From the NCBI GenBank assembly GCA_011503125.2, contig WWBZ02000001.1:1984001-2048000 (forward strand): DNA of 64,000 bases, read 5' to 3'. This stretch comes from Botryosphaeria dothidea (lineage: Eukaryota > Ascomycota > Dothideomycetes > Botryosphaeriales > Botryosphaeriaceae). The position numbers and the translations under genes are program-made. Under the pieces are notes generated by a model, which saw only the letters and a program-made list of their open reading frames with translations, had not been told where the DNA came from and did no database searches. Shown piece after piece: positions 10,529-22,331 of this stretch; position 1 is the stretch's first letter; every line of letters begins with the position of its first letter.

Positions 10529-11299
10529 ATGCCGCCCGACAGCTCCTCGTTTACCGCTCTGAACGTCTCGAGCTCCGCCGTGCCGGAATGGATGGGCTCC
10601 TTCACCCTGTCCGCGCCTCCAAACACCGACCTCTGGCGCAAGCCGCCCAGCAGTGACACCTCCACCGCCCCCATCCTCTACACTGCCCTGCGCAACCCCT
10701 TCGTGGCCGCCGAGGTCACCGTGTCCGCCGACTGGGAGCTCGAGTGGGATCAGGCCGGCTTAGTGATATTCGCAGGCGCTCCCCCGGGCCGAATTGGGGG
10801 TTCGCGGCAGTCAGCAGCTCCAGCTGCTGCGCCGCCTGCACAGCAGCCAGCCGCTCCCGCTCCCGCTCAGCCTCAACAGCAAGACGCTCCTCCGCCTGCC
10901 TACACGCCTCCCGAACCCGTCTCCAAATGGGTCAAGGTCGGCCTGGAGTTCAGCAACAATGAGTGTCATGCCACATCCGTCTGCGCCACTTCCGACGGCG
11001 CCGATTGGGCCCTTACGTCTCTCCCTTCACACCGCGGCCGCCGGTCGGACCTGCGTGTCAAGATGGAGCGCATCGGCTATGCCCTATGGGTGTGGTACGA
11101 GGACGACGTCAGCGGGTGGAAGAAGCTGCGCGAAGTGACGTGGTTCTTCTGGGGCGTCGAGGATAAGGCTGTGCGCGTGGGAGTGTATGCGTCGCGGCCC
11201 GCAAATCTTGGTGCAACGCATTACGAGCGCCGGCATGGTGGTCCGCGTGTGACGCAACGGAACCTGCTCGTGGAGTTTGAAGGCTTAGAAATCTTCTAA
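10529..11299 (+). CDS. Ree1-like DUF1349 protein
   Basis: Intronless, 256 residues. The protein has the two-part DUF1349 (PF07081) beta-sandwich pattern seen in yeast Ree1, a cytosolic protein linked to enolase regulation. The N-terminal half contains the WELEWDQAGLVIF strand, and the C-terminal half contains WVKVGLEF, WALTSL, LRVKMERIGYALWVWYED, WFFWGVED and VGVYASRP. A Pro/Ala/Gln insert of about 45 residues (about 92-136) interrupts the domain and is probably a disordered loop. No signal peptide or membrane segment. The ATG gives a typical start (MPPDSSSF). The molecular function of the family is poorly known, so the name describes similarity only. Confidence 0.82.
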   Translation: MPPDSSSFTALNVSSSAVPEWMGSFTLSAPPNTDLWRKPPSSDTSTAPILYTALRNPFVAAEVTVSADWELEWDQAGLVIFAGAPPGRIGGSRQSAAPAAAPPAQQPAAPAPAQPQQQDAPPPAYTPPEPVSKWVKVGLEFSNNECHATSVCATSDGADWALTSLPSHRGRRSDLRVKMERIGYALWVWYEDDVSGWKKLREVTWFFWGVEDKAVRVGVYASRPANLGATHYERRHGGPRVTQRNLLVEFEGLEIF

Positions 11300-12424
11300 C
11301 GCCTGAAACCTACGGCATCAACTCAACCATCTCCAGCGTGGCTCCAGCCACCATACTTATCCGCTTCTGTTTCGCAACGCGGCTCTGGTAATCCCAACAC
11401 CAATCCGCCCTTCTCGCCCGTTTTGTACAAAGGGTCTGGAACCGTCGGCAGTGCCGCAAAAATATTTCCGTCAAATTCTTCTTTTCGGGCTCTTCCATTT
11501 GCTCGCTCCAATATTCCCTTTGGTTCATTGCATTAGCAGATATCCCAAAGAGCGATTACAATTTCATTCGGTTTTGCGGCTTTTTCCTTTTCTCAGGTTT
11601 CTCAAAAGGACATTTGTATTCCCCGGCTCTTTTCATACAGTGCAGTCTAATTCCGCTGCACCATTCAGACAGAGCGCAACGGCGCAGTCTTCACACCTGA
11701 GGAGTTGGTTTTTTTCGGGGTCAAAAAATTCCCAATTTGAATTTTCTGGAATTTCGCAGTATAAAGATTGCAATCATCTTGTTTTGGTCTATCTTCGTTT
11801 CTCTTTCGTCAAATGTTTATTGTGTTCTGTCTAGCTGAGCTGTGCACGTTTGATGCATAGAGTAGTTTTGGGCTCTCTTGGGGATGTCTGCTTTATCACT
11901 GCTATCTAATGCTCAATCTGCAATAGCAGGCCTAACGACATCTTAATAGTTGTGGTGAATAGCGGGAGTTACGTTTGGTGTCTTATTCAATATATTATGC
12001 GGAGCTGGTTGTGCAAATGACTGCTCCTCATATTTCCTACATCGTTTCTTTCCATGATCTTTTGTGCTTCACTTGCTTCGGTCTCATCTGCGGCTGCTAT
12101 TCATCCGATTATTTCGGGTTACATTGAACAGGCCATGACTGGTAGTTCATGTGAGTGAAGTCTATGTAGTCGAATTCTTTGTTTACTGCCTTGTGTTGCC
12201 TTGGAGCTCCTGTCTGCTGATAGCACAAAGTAGCAAACGGTCTGCTCTTTTATGATGCTTCATCCACGTCGCTATTCTTGTTACCATTTCCAATATAGCC
12301 ACCTCCAAACGGCGTGCGGACCTAATTAAGCTTCTACACTCCCACCCTCTTCGTCCATATCCGTAGAGAGATTAACACACCAAATTCCACTACCTAGACA
12401 CACTGACTATCATTCTCGGGAACG
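11300..12424. other. Intergenic, AT-richer, no gene seen
   Basis: Contains the 3' flank of the Ree1-like gene and the promoter of the secreted protein at 12425. The T-rich sequence holds no long frame with coding texture. Confidence 0.6.
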
Positions 12425-13563
12425 ATGTTCAAACAAACATTGCTCGGCATCTTGAGTTTCTCATTCGCATCTCTTGCTGCTCAGTCTCTAGACCATTCCA
12501 GGAGTCACCGAAGAGACAAACCGATATGGTCTACCTGCCTCACAGCAAATCAAGGCTGCCGCGACATCTATGCGTTAGTCCAACGCTGCTGGGACACAGG
12601 CGTACCTTCAGGAAACCTCGACCCCAACGATGGCGACGTTAGCAACGGCTTCCGCACATGCTTCTGCGGTGACACGAAAACCACGAACGAGGATTCATGG
12701 CCGAGCTGCGCGTACTGCATCATGAACGCATCGAAGGGGGGTGCATACGCGAATATAGAGAACACGAAGATTGTAACATGGTGTGCGTCGCCCGGTGAGT
12801 TTGCCCTTTGTACCCCGAGCTCAACCGGACTTCGCGATATGCTTCTTTAGTCGTACTTATGCATTAGCGTACGCGGCTGACAATGACAGACCCAAACCTC
12901 TACGTCTGGCTCAGCGGCTTCCTCAACTTCACCCTCACCACCGACCCAGACGCACTCTCACCGCCTTCGCCCGTTCTCACCGGCCCCGTTACCGCTATAT
13001 CGACGCTTGCCCCCAAGTACAGCCCCAACCCCGGCGCGAACAGCATACCCAGCGGCATCTATCAGCTCACGACTGCCACACTGAGCTCGTGGCCCACGAG
13101 CGCCGATACCGCCTCTGCAACTAAATCCGCCAGCGATGTTGATGATGGCAGCGACGGACTCTCACAAACAGGCACCGTACAGGGCAACGACGGCAATGGT
13201 GTTTTGACCCTCTTGTATTACACCGATTCGGCGACGAGCATGTATATTGTCGGGCCGGCTAGCGAGCTTCAGTCATTTCCTACGCGGTCTGCGAGCGGTG
13301 CTGCTACTGCTATGGCAGCGGCGCAGACTGCGGATGCGAATATCACGACGGGGAAGTTTGTGCAGGGAGGGCGGACGGTGTTGATCGTCGGCCCGGGGGA
13401 GACGGGCACTGGAGTGGGCAGTGGGAGGACAAGACAGCCGAACGGGGTGGGGCCGGTGTCGGTTGCGGGTGAGAGAGTCAAAGGAACAACACCGAAACGG
13501 CTGGCAGGGATGGTTCTCAGTGTGATGATCGGCGTGGTCGTGGTCGCTGAAAGAGTTTGGTGA
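12425..13563 (+). CDS. Secreted eight-cysteine, probable GPI-anchored wall protein
   Basis: Two exons, 12425-12794 and 12890-13563, with a 95-bp intron (GTGAGT donor, ACAG acceptor) joining a split Asp codon; 347 residues. Residues 1-19 form a signal peptide. The first 125 residues carry eight cysteines in the order C-x6-C, C, CFC, C-x2-C, C, with a conserved-looking start at WSTCLTANQGC. The spacing does not fit CFEM, hydrophobin or WSC domains that I know. The middle is Ser/Thr-rich and likely O-glycosylated. The C-terminus is a hydrophobic stretch (GMVLSVMIGVVVV) ending shortly after, as in GPI-anchor signals. The expected place is the plasma membrane or cell wall. No function can be assigned from sequence. 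Confidence 0.8.
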
Positions 13564-14033
13564 GGAGGCTGAGGCATTTTGCGGGAAAGTGAGGTATGTT
13601 TGAGATCGAATGTGTCTGTGGGGGGGGGGGGGGGTGGGGGGGAGGACAACATTCTGGACGATGTGAGAAGTGGAGATTGGCGAGCCTGCAGATGTGGTTC
13701 TGGTCTAAGAACCTGCTACGCATTCTCCCCTCCTTTCTTGATGGTGTGCTGAAATGAAACAGTTCATATCTACCAATTTCCAAGGGTTTGTATATTTCTC
13801 TTCGTCGAGTAGATGAAGGAAACGAGTGTCTTCAGATTTAGACTCCCTTGAACCCACCGCCAGTCTTAGCCGTTGTAATTTACAATTTCCCATTCCGTTC
13901 TAGCCATCTGTGCCCTAGTCATACAACGCAGAAATGCTAGCTCAGCATGATACTTCGTAAGAAGCAATAGACTTCGCGTAGATGAGATGAAATGCCTGAT
14001 TCCAGAAAGCGAAAAACAGAACTCATTCACTGA
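13564..14033. other. Convergent intergenic spacer
   Basis: Shared 3' flanks of the GPI-protein gene (+) and the acyltransferase gene (-). It includes the G tract at 13620-13642. No gene seen. Confidence 0.6.
13620..13642 (+). repeat. Poly-G tract
   Basis: Fifteen G, one T, then seven G. It could form G-quadruplex structure and is prone to length error in sequencing. It lies just 3' of the GPI-protein stop codon. Confidence 0.9.
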
Positions 14034-15166
14034 TCACCTCCTCCTCTTCGTCCAAACTCTGACAAAATCTGACTTCTCCTTGACGCCCAATCCAACGCGC
14101 TTCACTCTGCCCAAGCGAGCGAGGTCCTCTCCCACGCGATCCAGCACCTTCTTTTCCTCAGAGTTGAGCTCAGCATACTCCGAGATTCCTTCTCCAAGCG
14201 GTGTTCCCTCAAACGCGTTGGACGTTATGCGGCTTCCGGGCTGTGGTGAGTGATCACGGCCTGTCGACACGGAGGGAACCTCAAGCTTGAATCCCGCAGT
14301 ATTGAAGGTGGCCTCTGCAATGCGCACACGAATGCAGTGTGTTGGCTTGGAACAGAGATTCCATAGAAACTTGAAATGCGTGCCGGGGACTGGCGTGGTC
14401 ACATCTGCGGGAGTGTAGCGTAGGCTAATGGGGAAAATCTTGGTCTTCGCGGGAATCGTCAAAAGGCTCGGACTGAAAGGCAGAATGCCACGGCCATTGG
14501 TGGTGGTGCACTCGGGAAACACGACGATCGAAGTATCCGGGTTCTGAGCGATGACTTTCGCGAGGGGTACGAGGGTCGCATTGGGCGGCGGAGCCCCAGA
14601 AGGTGGTGTGAGAGCGTGAAGAATGGCGCCAAAGCAGGTCACCCGCTGGACAAGTCGCGTGGACGGATACGAGATAGTGAAGATTGGGTCGAATATAGCA
14701 GCAAGGTACAGTGCGTCTAGCGGCGAGGTGAAGGATGAGGCAATGATAGTTCCGCCGTGCGGTAGGCGTTTCTTGTCCTGCTTCGCCAGCGAACTGCAGT
14801 GGGGTGCATTAGCAAGATAACGACTCCAAGAATTGGTCCACAAACCCTCTCTTTACACCGTCAATCTGTAGATCTATCCACCACACGCCGGGAATGCCCA
14901 GCATGAGCCATAGCGCAGCTTTGCGGACAAATGAGCCAACCGGCAGCCAGCTGAGCAGCAAGAAGTATACGGCGCCAGCGGTGAAGAGCAGCGGCACACG
15001 ACAGGCGAATAGAAAAAAGTGGAATGGAAGAGCGAGTTTAGAAGACTCGGTGGGAACCGGGAAAAAGGGGGCAACTCCGGTGCCTGCAACATTTGTCAGA
15101 TAAAGATGAAGCGGTTAAGCATGAGCCCAGCATACCTCTGTCGCGGTACTGCGAGTATTTCTCCAT
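14034..15166 (-). CDS. Loa1/Vps66-type lysophosphatidic acid acyltransferase
   Basis: Three exons on the minus strand: 15166-15136, 15083-14846 and 14793-14034, with two 52-bp introns; 342 residues. Starts MEKYSQYRDRG. Hydrophobic segments lie at about 32-50 and 55-80, then a PlsC-type acyltransferase domain. Yeast Loa1 transfers oleoyl-CoA to lysophosphatidate at the ER and lipid droplets. The motif-III region reads FPECTTTNGRG, matching the FPEGTTTNG form of this family. Motif I reads SSFTSPLD: the Asp of HX4D is present but the His position is Phe, which I believe is typical of Loa1-like proteins but unusual for the superfamily. The C-terminal tail is charged. Transcribed divergently from the kinesin gene with 472 bp between start codons. 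Confidence 0.85.
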
Positions 15167-15638
15167 GCTGACGGAGAGCTGGGAAGAAGCGGAAAGGTGC
15201 AAGCTGCGGTGCGGAAAAGGGGCGTTGAGCAAGCTTCACGCTGCTCCGTTCGGTGCCCGAAGCACGCAGAACGGCGTCGGCAGCTGTGCGAGGTGTTGAA
15301 GCGTGGCCGGCGAGCAGGGCAGTGACGCCGTTCATGTGAAAGCTTAGCTCAGCCCGGGTGCTGTGCCAGGAGCGGAATTTCTTGGAGCTCCGCCTCTGCG
15401 CTCGAAACAGGCATAGCCCGCCCCCCGCGCACCAGCCACCGGCCGACCACCCGCCGAGCTCATTGTTTACAGTCAACAATTCGCATCATCCCGCTCCGCA
15501 GTCGCCAGCGCAAACACCAAGCTAACACACCTCGTCGCTCCCCTCTGCCTACGACAGATTGCGATGAGGAGCTTATAGCTCTCGCTATTTGTCCGCGCTT
15601 CTGTTATCCCTTCCCTTCGTCACACCCGCTTCTTCGCC
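15167..15638. promoter_or_regulatory. Shared divergent promoter, acyltransferase and kinesin
   Basis: 472 bp between the ATGs of two head-to-head genes. No gene inside. I saw no distinctive motif shared by both sides. Confidence 0.5.
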
Positions 15639-18600
15639 ATGGATTCGCACGAGAACTCGGTACGCCGCACTCCACCGTCGCATCGCATCCGTAGTCTGCT
15701 AGGACCAATTGACGCTAACAGATGCCTTTACAGAAACCTTCCGGGCTCAAGAAGCCCAGCAAACTCCCTGCGCTGTCCAGCTTTGGGCGCGGTCTTCAAG
15801 AGTTGTCCGCCGCAGACAACAACTCCCGCGCGATGCCGCCGTCCTTGGTTCCCACCAAGAACAAGGCATCTGGACGTATGCGGAATACATCAACGGATAT
15901 GCAGCATTGGGCGCTGACCAGTATCGCAGTTCCGGAGCCGACGCCGGCGGGCAAGCGGAAGACCTTGGCTGAAAAAGCTGGAGAGGTCAAATCCAGAATG
16001 CCTGCGCCGCCGAGCTTGAATACGCTCAATGGAGCCATCAAGGCCACAACAGCGGCAGGTATCCGCAACGGCAATCACTCATCTTCTGTCTCAGCAGCCT
16101 CGACGCGCCCTACTCGCGCAAACTCCAACACGTCCTTCGCCAACAGCTACAGCCATAGCTCGCGCACCGTGCGCCCGCAAACTTCCATGGCGCACACGCG
16201 AAGCATGTCTCATCAGACTCCATCGAACCGACCCCAAACCTCCCTAGACACCGATGACAGTGATCCGCCATCTCTTGGCAAGCGCAAGGGTACGAATCCC
16301 ATTTCTATTACAACTTGTGTTCCTGCGGAGGAAGTAAGGCCTGGGAAGCCTCGTTCGAGCTATAGCAATCAGTACGACAATATCTCGTACCGCAAGAGCT
16401 CTCGTGGTACTCAGGCTGCACGGCAATCTGCGACACGCCTTTCTTCTCAGCCATTTCAGTCATTTCAGTTTCAACACAATGTTCAGCCCCAGCTGGGCAG
16501 TCCGAAAGCTTATCGGGATGTGTCGCTCTCGACACAGTTTCAATCCTTGTCCATCTCAGATGGTACTAAAGATTGCATCCCGGAAGAAGAGGAGCCGCCT
16601 GCTACACCTTCATTGATACCCCGTCCTGTATTTGCGCAGCTTCAGCCTCAGCCAGCACTGCGTCTCCCAGCAACTCCAACACATAATCGCTATCGCGCAA
16701 CATCTCCTTCTAAAGAACCTGTTACACCATTTCTGAGTAAAGATTCTAACATGCGTGCGCATCTTACAGCATGGGACACAAAGGGTCGCCTCGAAGATAT
16801 GGAGGCCCTCTACGGCGAGCTCAGGCAGCAAATGCAGAGCACTACGACTGAGCGCGAGAACATGAAGGATAACATTGAGACTTACAAGGCTAAGAGTATG
16901 TCGGAGACTCTCTCATCTATTCACAGCTCCATGTGGGAACTCGTCAGCACCCGCTTTGTCACGAAGCCCAAGACCCTGAAGTTAACACTCAACCTTATTA
17001 CTGCAGTCAACGAACTCGATACCATGCGCGTGCAACTTTCCGCGAAAGTCGACTCGTACCGTTCTGAGCTGGAGGGTACAAGGCTGAAACTAACCCAATC
17101 CGAAATTGCCCTCGACGCAGCGAAGAAGACCCACTCATTCGAGTTGAAAGACGTGCAGAGGCAGAGTGAACATGAACTGAAGGATCTGCAATTCCAGCAT
17201 GAAAGAGAGACAACGAAGCTCAAGCAAGACGCGGAAAGGAAGTCGGAGGAATTGCAAAGGAAAATGGATGCGCAGACTGGTGATTTGAAGAGGGAGTATG
17301 AGCAGAAGTATGCGGACCTCAAGAAAGCATTGGAGGCGGAACTGGAGAAGGAGCGGCAGTTGAGGATCAAGGAGGTATCCGAACTGAAGACCGAGACCGA
17401 GCTCCATCGCCAGAATGCAGGCGTCGACCTCGAGCGGAAGGAGCGGGAGATGAAGGAGCTCAAACACGAAAATGAGCAACTGCAGGCTGATATCGAGCGC
17501 AAGACGACCCTGGAGAAGAACCTGCGCGACAAGCTCTCCGAGGCTTCTGCCAACATCATGACCCTCGAGAGTTCCAACAGCGCCATGAGGGCAAAGATTA
17601 ACTTTCTCGAATCTGATAGCCAAGCCCAGTCCTCTGCTTTCGGAGAGCTTCAGAAGCAGATGCAGGAGGCTATCGATGCGGCAGAGGAAGCCAAAGCCAA
17701 GCTTCGTGACGAGGAGACTCTTCGTCGAAAACTTCACAACCAAGTGCAGGAGCTCAAAGGCAACATTCGTGTCTTCTGCCGTGTCCGGCCGCCATCTGAA
17801 ACGGAAGCCACCCAGGCGGCAGAGATCGCCTATCCCGATGCTGGAAAGGACAGCAAGGAAGTCGTCATTCAAGGCCCAGAGCAAAAGAGTGCGATGGGCA
17901 ACGTTTCGCGCTCGACCAACCCTTTCACTTTCGACCGTGTGTTTGGCCCGGGATCTCAGAATGCGGAAGTCTTCGAGGAGATCTCCCAGCTTGTTCAATC
18001 GGCGCTGGATGGCTACAACGTATGCATCTTCTGCTACGGTCAGACTGGCTCTGGTAAGACCTTCACGATGTCTTCCATTGACGGCATGATCCCTCGTGCT
18101 GTGCAGCAAATCTATACTACGGCACAAGGCCTCGAGGAGAAGGGCTGGAGGTACAAGATGGAGGGTCAATTCGTCGAGGTCTACAACGAGAACTTGAACG
18201 ACTTGCTCGGCAGAGCCGAGGAGCTGGATAAGAAGAAGCTCGAGATCCGACACGATCCGGCCAAGAAACAGACAACGATCACAGATGTCACCACTGTTGC
18301 CCTTGATAGCCCTGAAAGGGTGCAAGAGATGCTTGCCAGTGCATCTCGCAACCGTAGTGTTGCGGCTACGATGGCGAATAGCCGGTCATCTCGTTCGCAC
18401 TCTGTCTTCATCCTCAAGCTTAAGGGAGAAAACTCGATTACCGGCGAACGCAGTGAGGGTACTTTGAACCTTGTCGATCTTGCTGGTAGCGAGCGTTTGA
18501 GCCACTCGGGTGCCACTGGTGATCGTCTGAAGGAGACACAGAACATCAACCGCAGCTTGAGCTGTCTCGGTGATGTCATCGGTGCGCTTGGCTCCGGAAA

Positions 18601-18933
18601 GGAGGGGTCCCATGTGCCGTACAGGAACAGCAAGGTAAGTCTTGAAAGAGTGGGCTACTCAATATTGGCCGTATGGCTGACCTTTGACTATAGTTGACTT
18701 ACCTGCTGCAATACTCTCTTGGTGGCAATTCCAAGACGCTCATGTTCGTCATGATCAGCCCACTCCAGCCTCATCTCCATGAGACTCTGACAAGCTTGAA
18801 GTTTGCAACTAAGGTATGTCAATCTCCGATAGTATCTGTAAGAGCATGTAACAAGTCATATGCTAACCAGGTTTCTCAGGTGCACAACACCCACATTGGC
18901 ACCGCAAAGAGACAGGCTAAGGTCAAGGATTGA
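15639..18933 (+). CDS. klpA: Kinesin-14, minus-end-directed motor (KlpA/Kar3 type)
   Basis: Five exons: 15639-15659 (only 7 codons), 15722-16895, 17007-18634, 18694-18813 and 18880-18933; 998 residues. The N-terminal 330 residues are Ser/Thr/Pro-rich and basic, a likely microtubule-binding tail. Residues about 350-640 are a long coiled coil. The C-terminal motor starts at [10 protein letters not shown] (about 650), preceded by the kinesin-14 neck. It has P-loop GQTGSGKT (about 743-750), switch [10 protein letters not shown] and switch [12 protein letters not shown]-terminal motor with this neck defines Kar3/Ncd-type kinesins, which cross-link and slide spindle microtubules. The 111-bp intron at 16896-17006 is in frame and stop-free; I call it because it has GTATGT, a CTCAAC branch and TGCAG, and removing it restores a heptad pattern (YKAK-INELDTM). 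The first ATG is in a tiny exon; the ATG at 15722 could also start the protein. Confidence 0.93.
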
Positions 18934-20516
18934 GCCATGATCTCTGATGCGCCGTCCTCACTTCTGTCATGCAATGTTGGTGCCTGATGCTTGTGATGAA
19001 ACCAAGTGTCAGACCAGTGTACAGAGAGCGTCAAACAAATGGGACGGCGAGCGATTTCTGTTCTGTTTTTTCTTGTTCTATATCACAGCTTCTGCCCGCT
19101 TCATGTGGCACTTAGGGGAAAGAAGCCTCATGGGCGTTCGAGGTGTTGATATTTGTGGCCGTGTGTCTAGTTCTCCTTGGGAGTATCCGCCCGGTTATAT
19201 ACTTAGCTTATCGGGAGGGCAAATCTTATTGCTCCCACTCTGCTTAAAGGAGTTGAAGACACTCGGCCCGAGAATTCTTTTTTGGAGGGTTCGAATAGGG
19301 CCGGGGAGGATAATGAGGCGTTTCTATTTTGGCTTTCATGGTCTCTTTGGTCAGAGAGACGGGTTCATGCGGGGAAGGTGGTGTTTTCTTACTTGTCTTC
19401 TCTGATTGGACCTGGAAAGGCTAGTACACAGTGCGGAATTGAAAGGCCTTTAGAATATGAAAAAGACAATCGTTCACCTGTGGGTCTTTAATGCAGAGTA
19501 CTGCTTCTGCGATGTGCCCTGTTCGGCATCTCAGCAATGTATAATGAGTGCCGTGGTCAACGAGCAGCATGGAAGGGCATTCGATTCCAGGTTTGTAGAT
19601 CGCTTGAGAGGAAGGCAGGGCTGCGCTGCGTGCAGAAGCCTGTAGTTCTTTGCCTGCCGTCAAATTCCCACCCAAAGATCCTTAGTAAATCATGTATATC
19701 AATTCGCAACATGTTTGGACCTTGTTGTCGAAAGGCTGCAAAAAGTCGATGGTAGTCATGGTATTGCAGCCTGAGGCAGTAGTCAAGTCCTCTCCGACAT
19801 CGCAATGAACCAACTCGTTACCTTTTCGATTCCGATGAGGTGATCCTTTGCTTTCCGCGTGATGCTCGATAAATCGTGGCATTACAGCTGCTCCATCTCC
19901 CGCCCTAAAGAGCATCCTGCTGCTGAGCTCGACGCAGGAGTATCGTTTGCTACGCATATCATCAACTGTCCGAAGTAAACCACCGAGGCATCACGTTGTC
20001 CTAAAAGTACTGCAGATCAGGACAGATGAGCGGTGAATCTCGGCAAGTTGCAGGCAGATGTTGTGGAGAGTAAGGTGAGCATGGTTCTCCCTGATGAGTG
20101 AACAGGTCAGGCGGCAGTTGTTGCGACAACAGCGACGTGTTCACGGACGGACTAGGGCGGAGGCGTGAGCCGCTCAAGTAGCGTGCAATAAGCAAGAATA
20201 CGGTGGCCAATGAGGTGGCCTGCGCCTCGGCTTAGTCATGTGAGTATCCAGTGGCGCTAACGGCAGGGCTTGCCCTCATCGAGGCGACGGGGATTCACGG
20301 CGAGACACAAAGAGAAGCAGAGCGGCCAACAAGGTGCTCAAAAACCTCGAGCTGCCTGCCCCGTTCTCCACTAGCGCTCGCCCCGACCGCTCAACTCCGT
20401 CATTTGCGCCCTCACCTGGATGCCCTTATACCCGCTCGCTGTCGCTGCAACCGCCTCCATTTCAATCGTAAAGAAAAGCGCGAGAGCCGCATCGCGCCAA
20501 GACTCGAGGGGCAAAC
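18934..20516. other. Intergenic, no gene seen
   Basis: Holds the 3' flank of the kinesin gene and the promoter of the zinc transporter. Open frames are short and on both strands. Confidence 0.55.
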
Positions 20517-22331
20517 ATGGCGCTCGATAACGACACCCGCGGCTGGGTCATGACCGCCATGAGCGGCATAGGTATGTGCCCTCCGTGTTCCCTCCCGTCC
20601 GTATCCCGCCTCTGACTGGATCCATCTGTGGATAATAGCATGTGTGCTCGGAGGTAAGTACCGAATCGCTGCAGCTTTCCGCACCGCTCGTCACTGATTC
20701 ATACACCTAGCCTCTGTGATATGCATCGACGTTATCGTCAGATTATTCCCCGGCAAGAAAAACTTCAGGGTTCAAGACAGCAATGTCTTCCTCTCCGCTT
20801 CCTTGAGCTTGAGTTTCGGCGTCATGGTAGGCTGCTTTCCCATCTTCGTCTGACGTCGTGCTGAACCGTTCAAAGCTGTTTTCGTCCCTCTATAGCATGC
20901 TGCCATCTGCGAAAAACTCGCTTCAGAAAGGCGGCCATTCGCCTAAGGCCGCTGCCTGGATTTTGATCGCCTGCTTCATTGGTGGCGTGATAGGGATTCA
21001 ACTTATTTCGCGAGTCATCCACCAGTTCATACCTTCACACATCGTTGACTGCGACCACACCCATGACGACGAAGAGTCCGCAAAGCAGAATCACGACTTT
21101 GACAAGCCCTCTGACCACCATGGGCACGAGCACGAAAATGGTCTGCCTAAGCACTCAAACCAGCACCACCTTGGCTTGCCGAACAGCGGCGCCGTCAGCC
21201 TTGACGCCTCTGCCCACAGCGACATGTTCAACAGTGCCGACTCGTCCCAGCTGCCAAAGAACTACCCTCCCGCGCGGAGGCCGTCTTTCCCAGCCCAGTT
21301 GGCTCATAAGGCCTCTCAAATCATGAAGAAGAAAGCCCTGTGTGATGAAATCGGCCCTTGCCATGGCTACACTGACCCGTGCGGTTCGGAGTGCTTCAAG
21401 ATTGTACAAGCACGAGGCGGTACAAGAGCTCCGATACACACCTGGCCTCGACAGCCAGGCATATCAAGAAGCGTTACCACGCCTCACACCTCTACAGCAC
21501 CACAATCAGTCTCACTTCACCCGGAGCGCCAGCCCCTGCTGTCTCAAAGATCGGAATACGCCGATACAAGTTACAGGACTCTTTCGCCCGCTACTAGCCC
21601 GGGAATTTCCAATGGCGCCTCGAAACCCAGGAGCACTCACTCAGTCCACTCAACCTATGATCAGCACAGCCATCATGACCACCACGATCACCATGACCAC
21701 CACGATCACGAGGATCATGATGTGCATGGCCACGAAACTCATGATCACTCTCACCATGACCATCTTGAACAGAGCCACCATCATCACCACGTTCCAACGA
21801 ATGCATTCATGTCCATCGGCTTGCAAACTTCCCTCGCCATCGCTTTGCACAAGCTCCCCGAAGGCTTCATCACGTATGCCACCAACCATGCAAACCCTCA
21901 ACTAGGGTTCGCGGTTTTCCTGGCTCTTTTCATCCACAACATCACTGAGGGCTTCGCGATGGCTCTCCCTCTGTATCTCGCAATTAACAGCAGATGGAAG
22001 GCTATGTTGGTTAGCAGTATCCTTGGTGGGGCCAGTCAGCCACTTGGTGCGGGTGTCGCAGCATTGTGGTTCAGAATTGCTGGGCGGACTGGCCTTGGCG
22101 AGCCTGGCGAGTCCGTATACGGAGGCATGTTTGCTGTGACCGGTAAGTTTTGTCATCGTCCCAAGACGTGTTGTCTTCTAATTGACGATATTTGTAGCTG
22201 GTGTCATGACTTCCGTCGCGTTGCAGCTCTTTCAAGAGAGCATGGGATTGACACATAGTCGGAACCTTTGCATGATCTTTGCATTTATCGGCATGGGCAT
22301 TTTGGGTATTAGTTCTGCTTTGACGGCATAG
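20517..22331 (+). CDS. ZRT3: ZIP-family zinc transporter, ZRT3-like
   Basis: Five exons: 20517-20571, 20639-20653 (a 15-nt micro-exon), 20711-20826, 20876-22142 and 22198-22331; 528 residues. Membrane helices are visible at the N-terminus (residues about 8-32, then the stretch beginning NVFLSASLSL at about 50-75, and about 95-115) and in the C-terminal half. The ZIP metal-binding helices read LAIALHKLPEGF and FIHNITEGFAMALPLYL, the classical HxxxEG pairs. A cytosolic loop of about 200 residues separates the halves and ends in a dense His/Asp cluster (HDHHDHHDHHDHEDHD) likely to bind zinc. Yeast Zrt3 exports zinc from the vacuole; length and loop position fit that subgroup better than the plasma-membrane Zrt1/2 or Golgi Atx2. 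The splice model is supported by every junction joining in phase. Confidence 0.9.

Noticed and set aside
17135..18325. 396-codon frame antisense to the kinesin
   Set aside because: Shadow of the strongly biased coiled-coil and motor coding sequence.
21650..21780. CAT/CAC-rich repeats as a microsatellite or CRISPR-like array
   Set aside because: This is the His/Asp-rich zinc-binding loop coding sequence of the transporter; no spacers or regular units.
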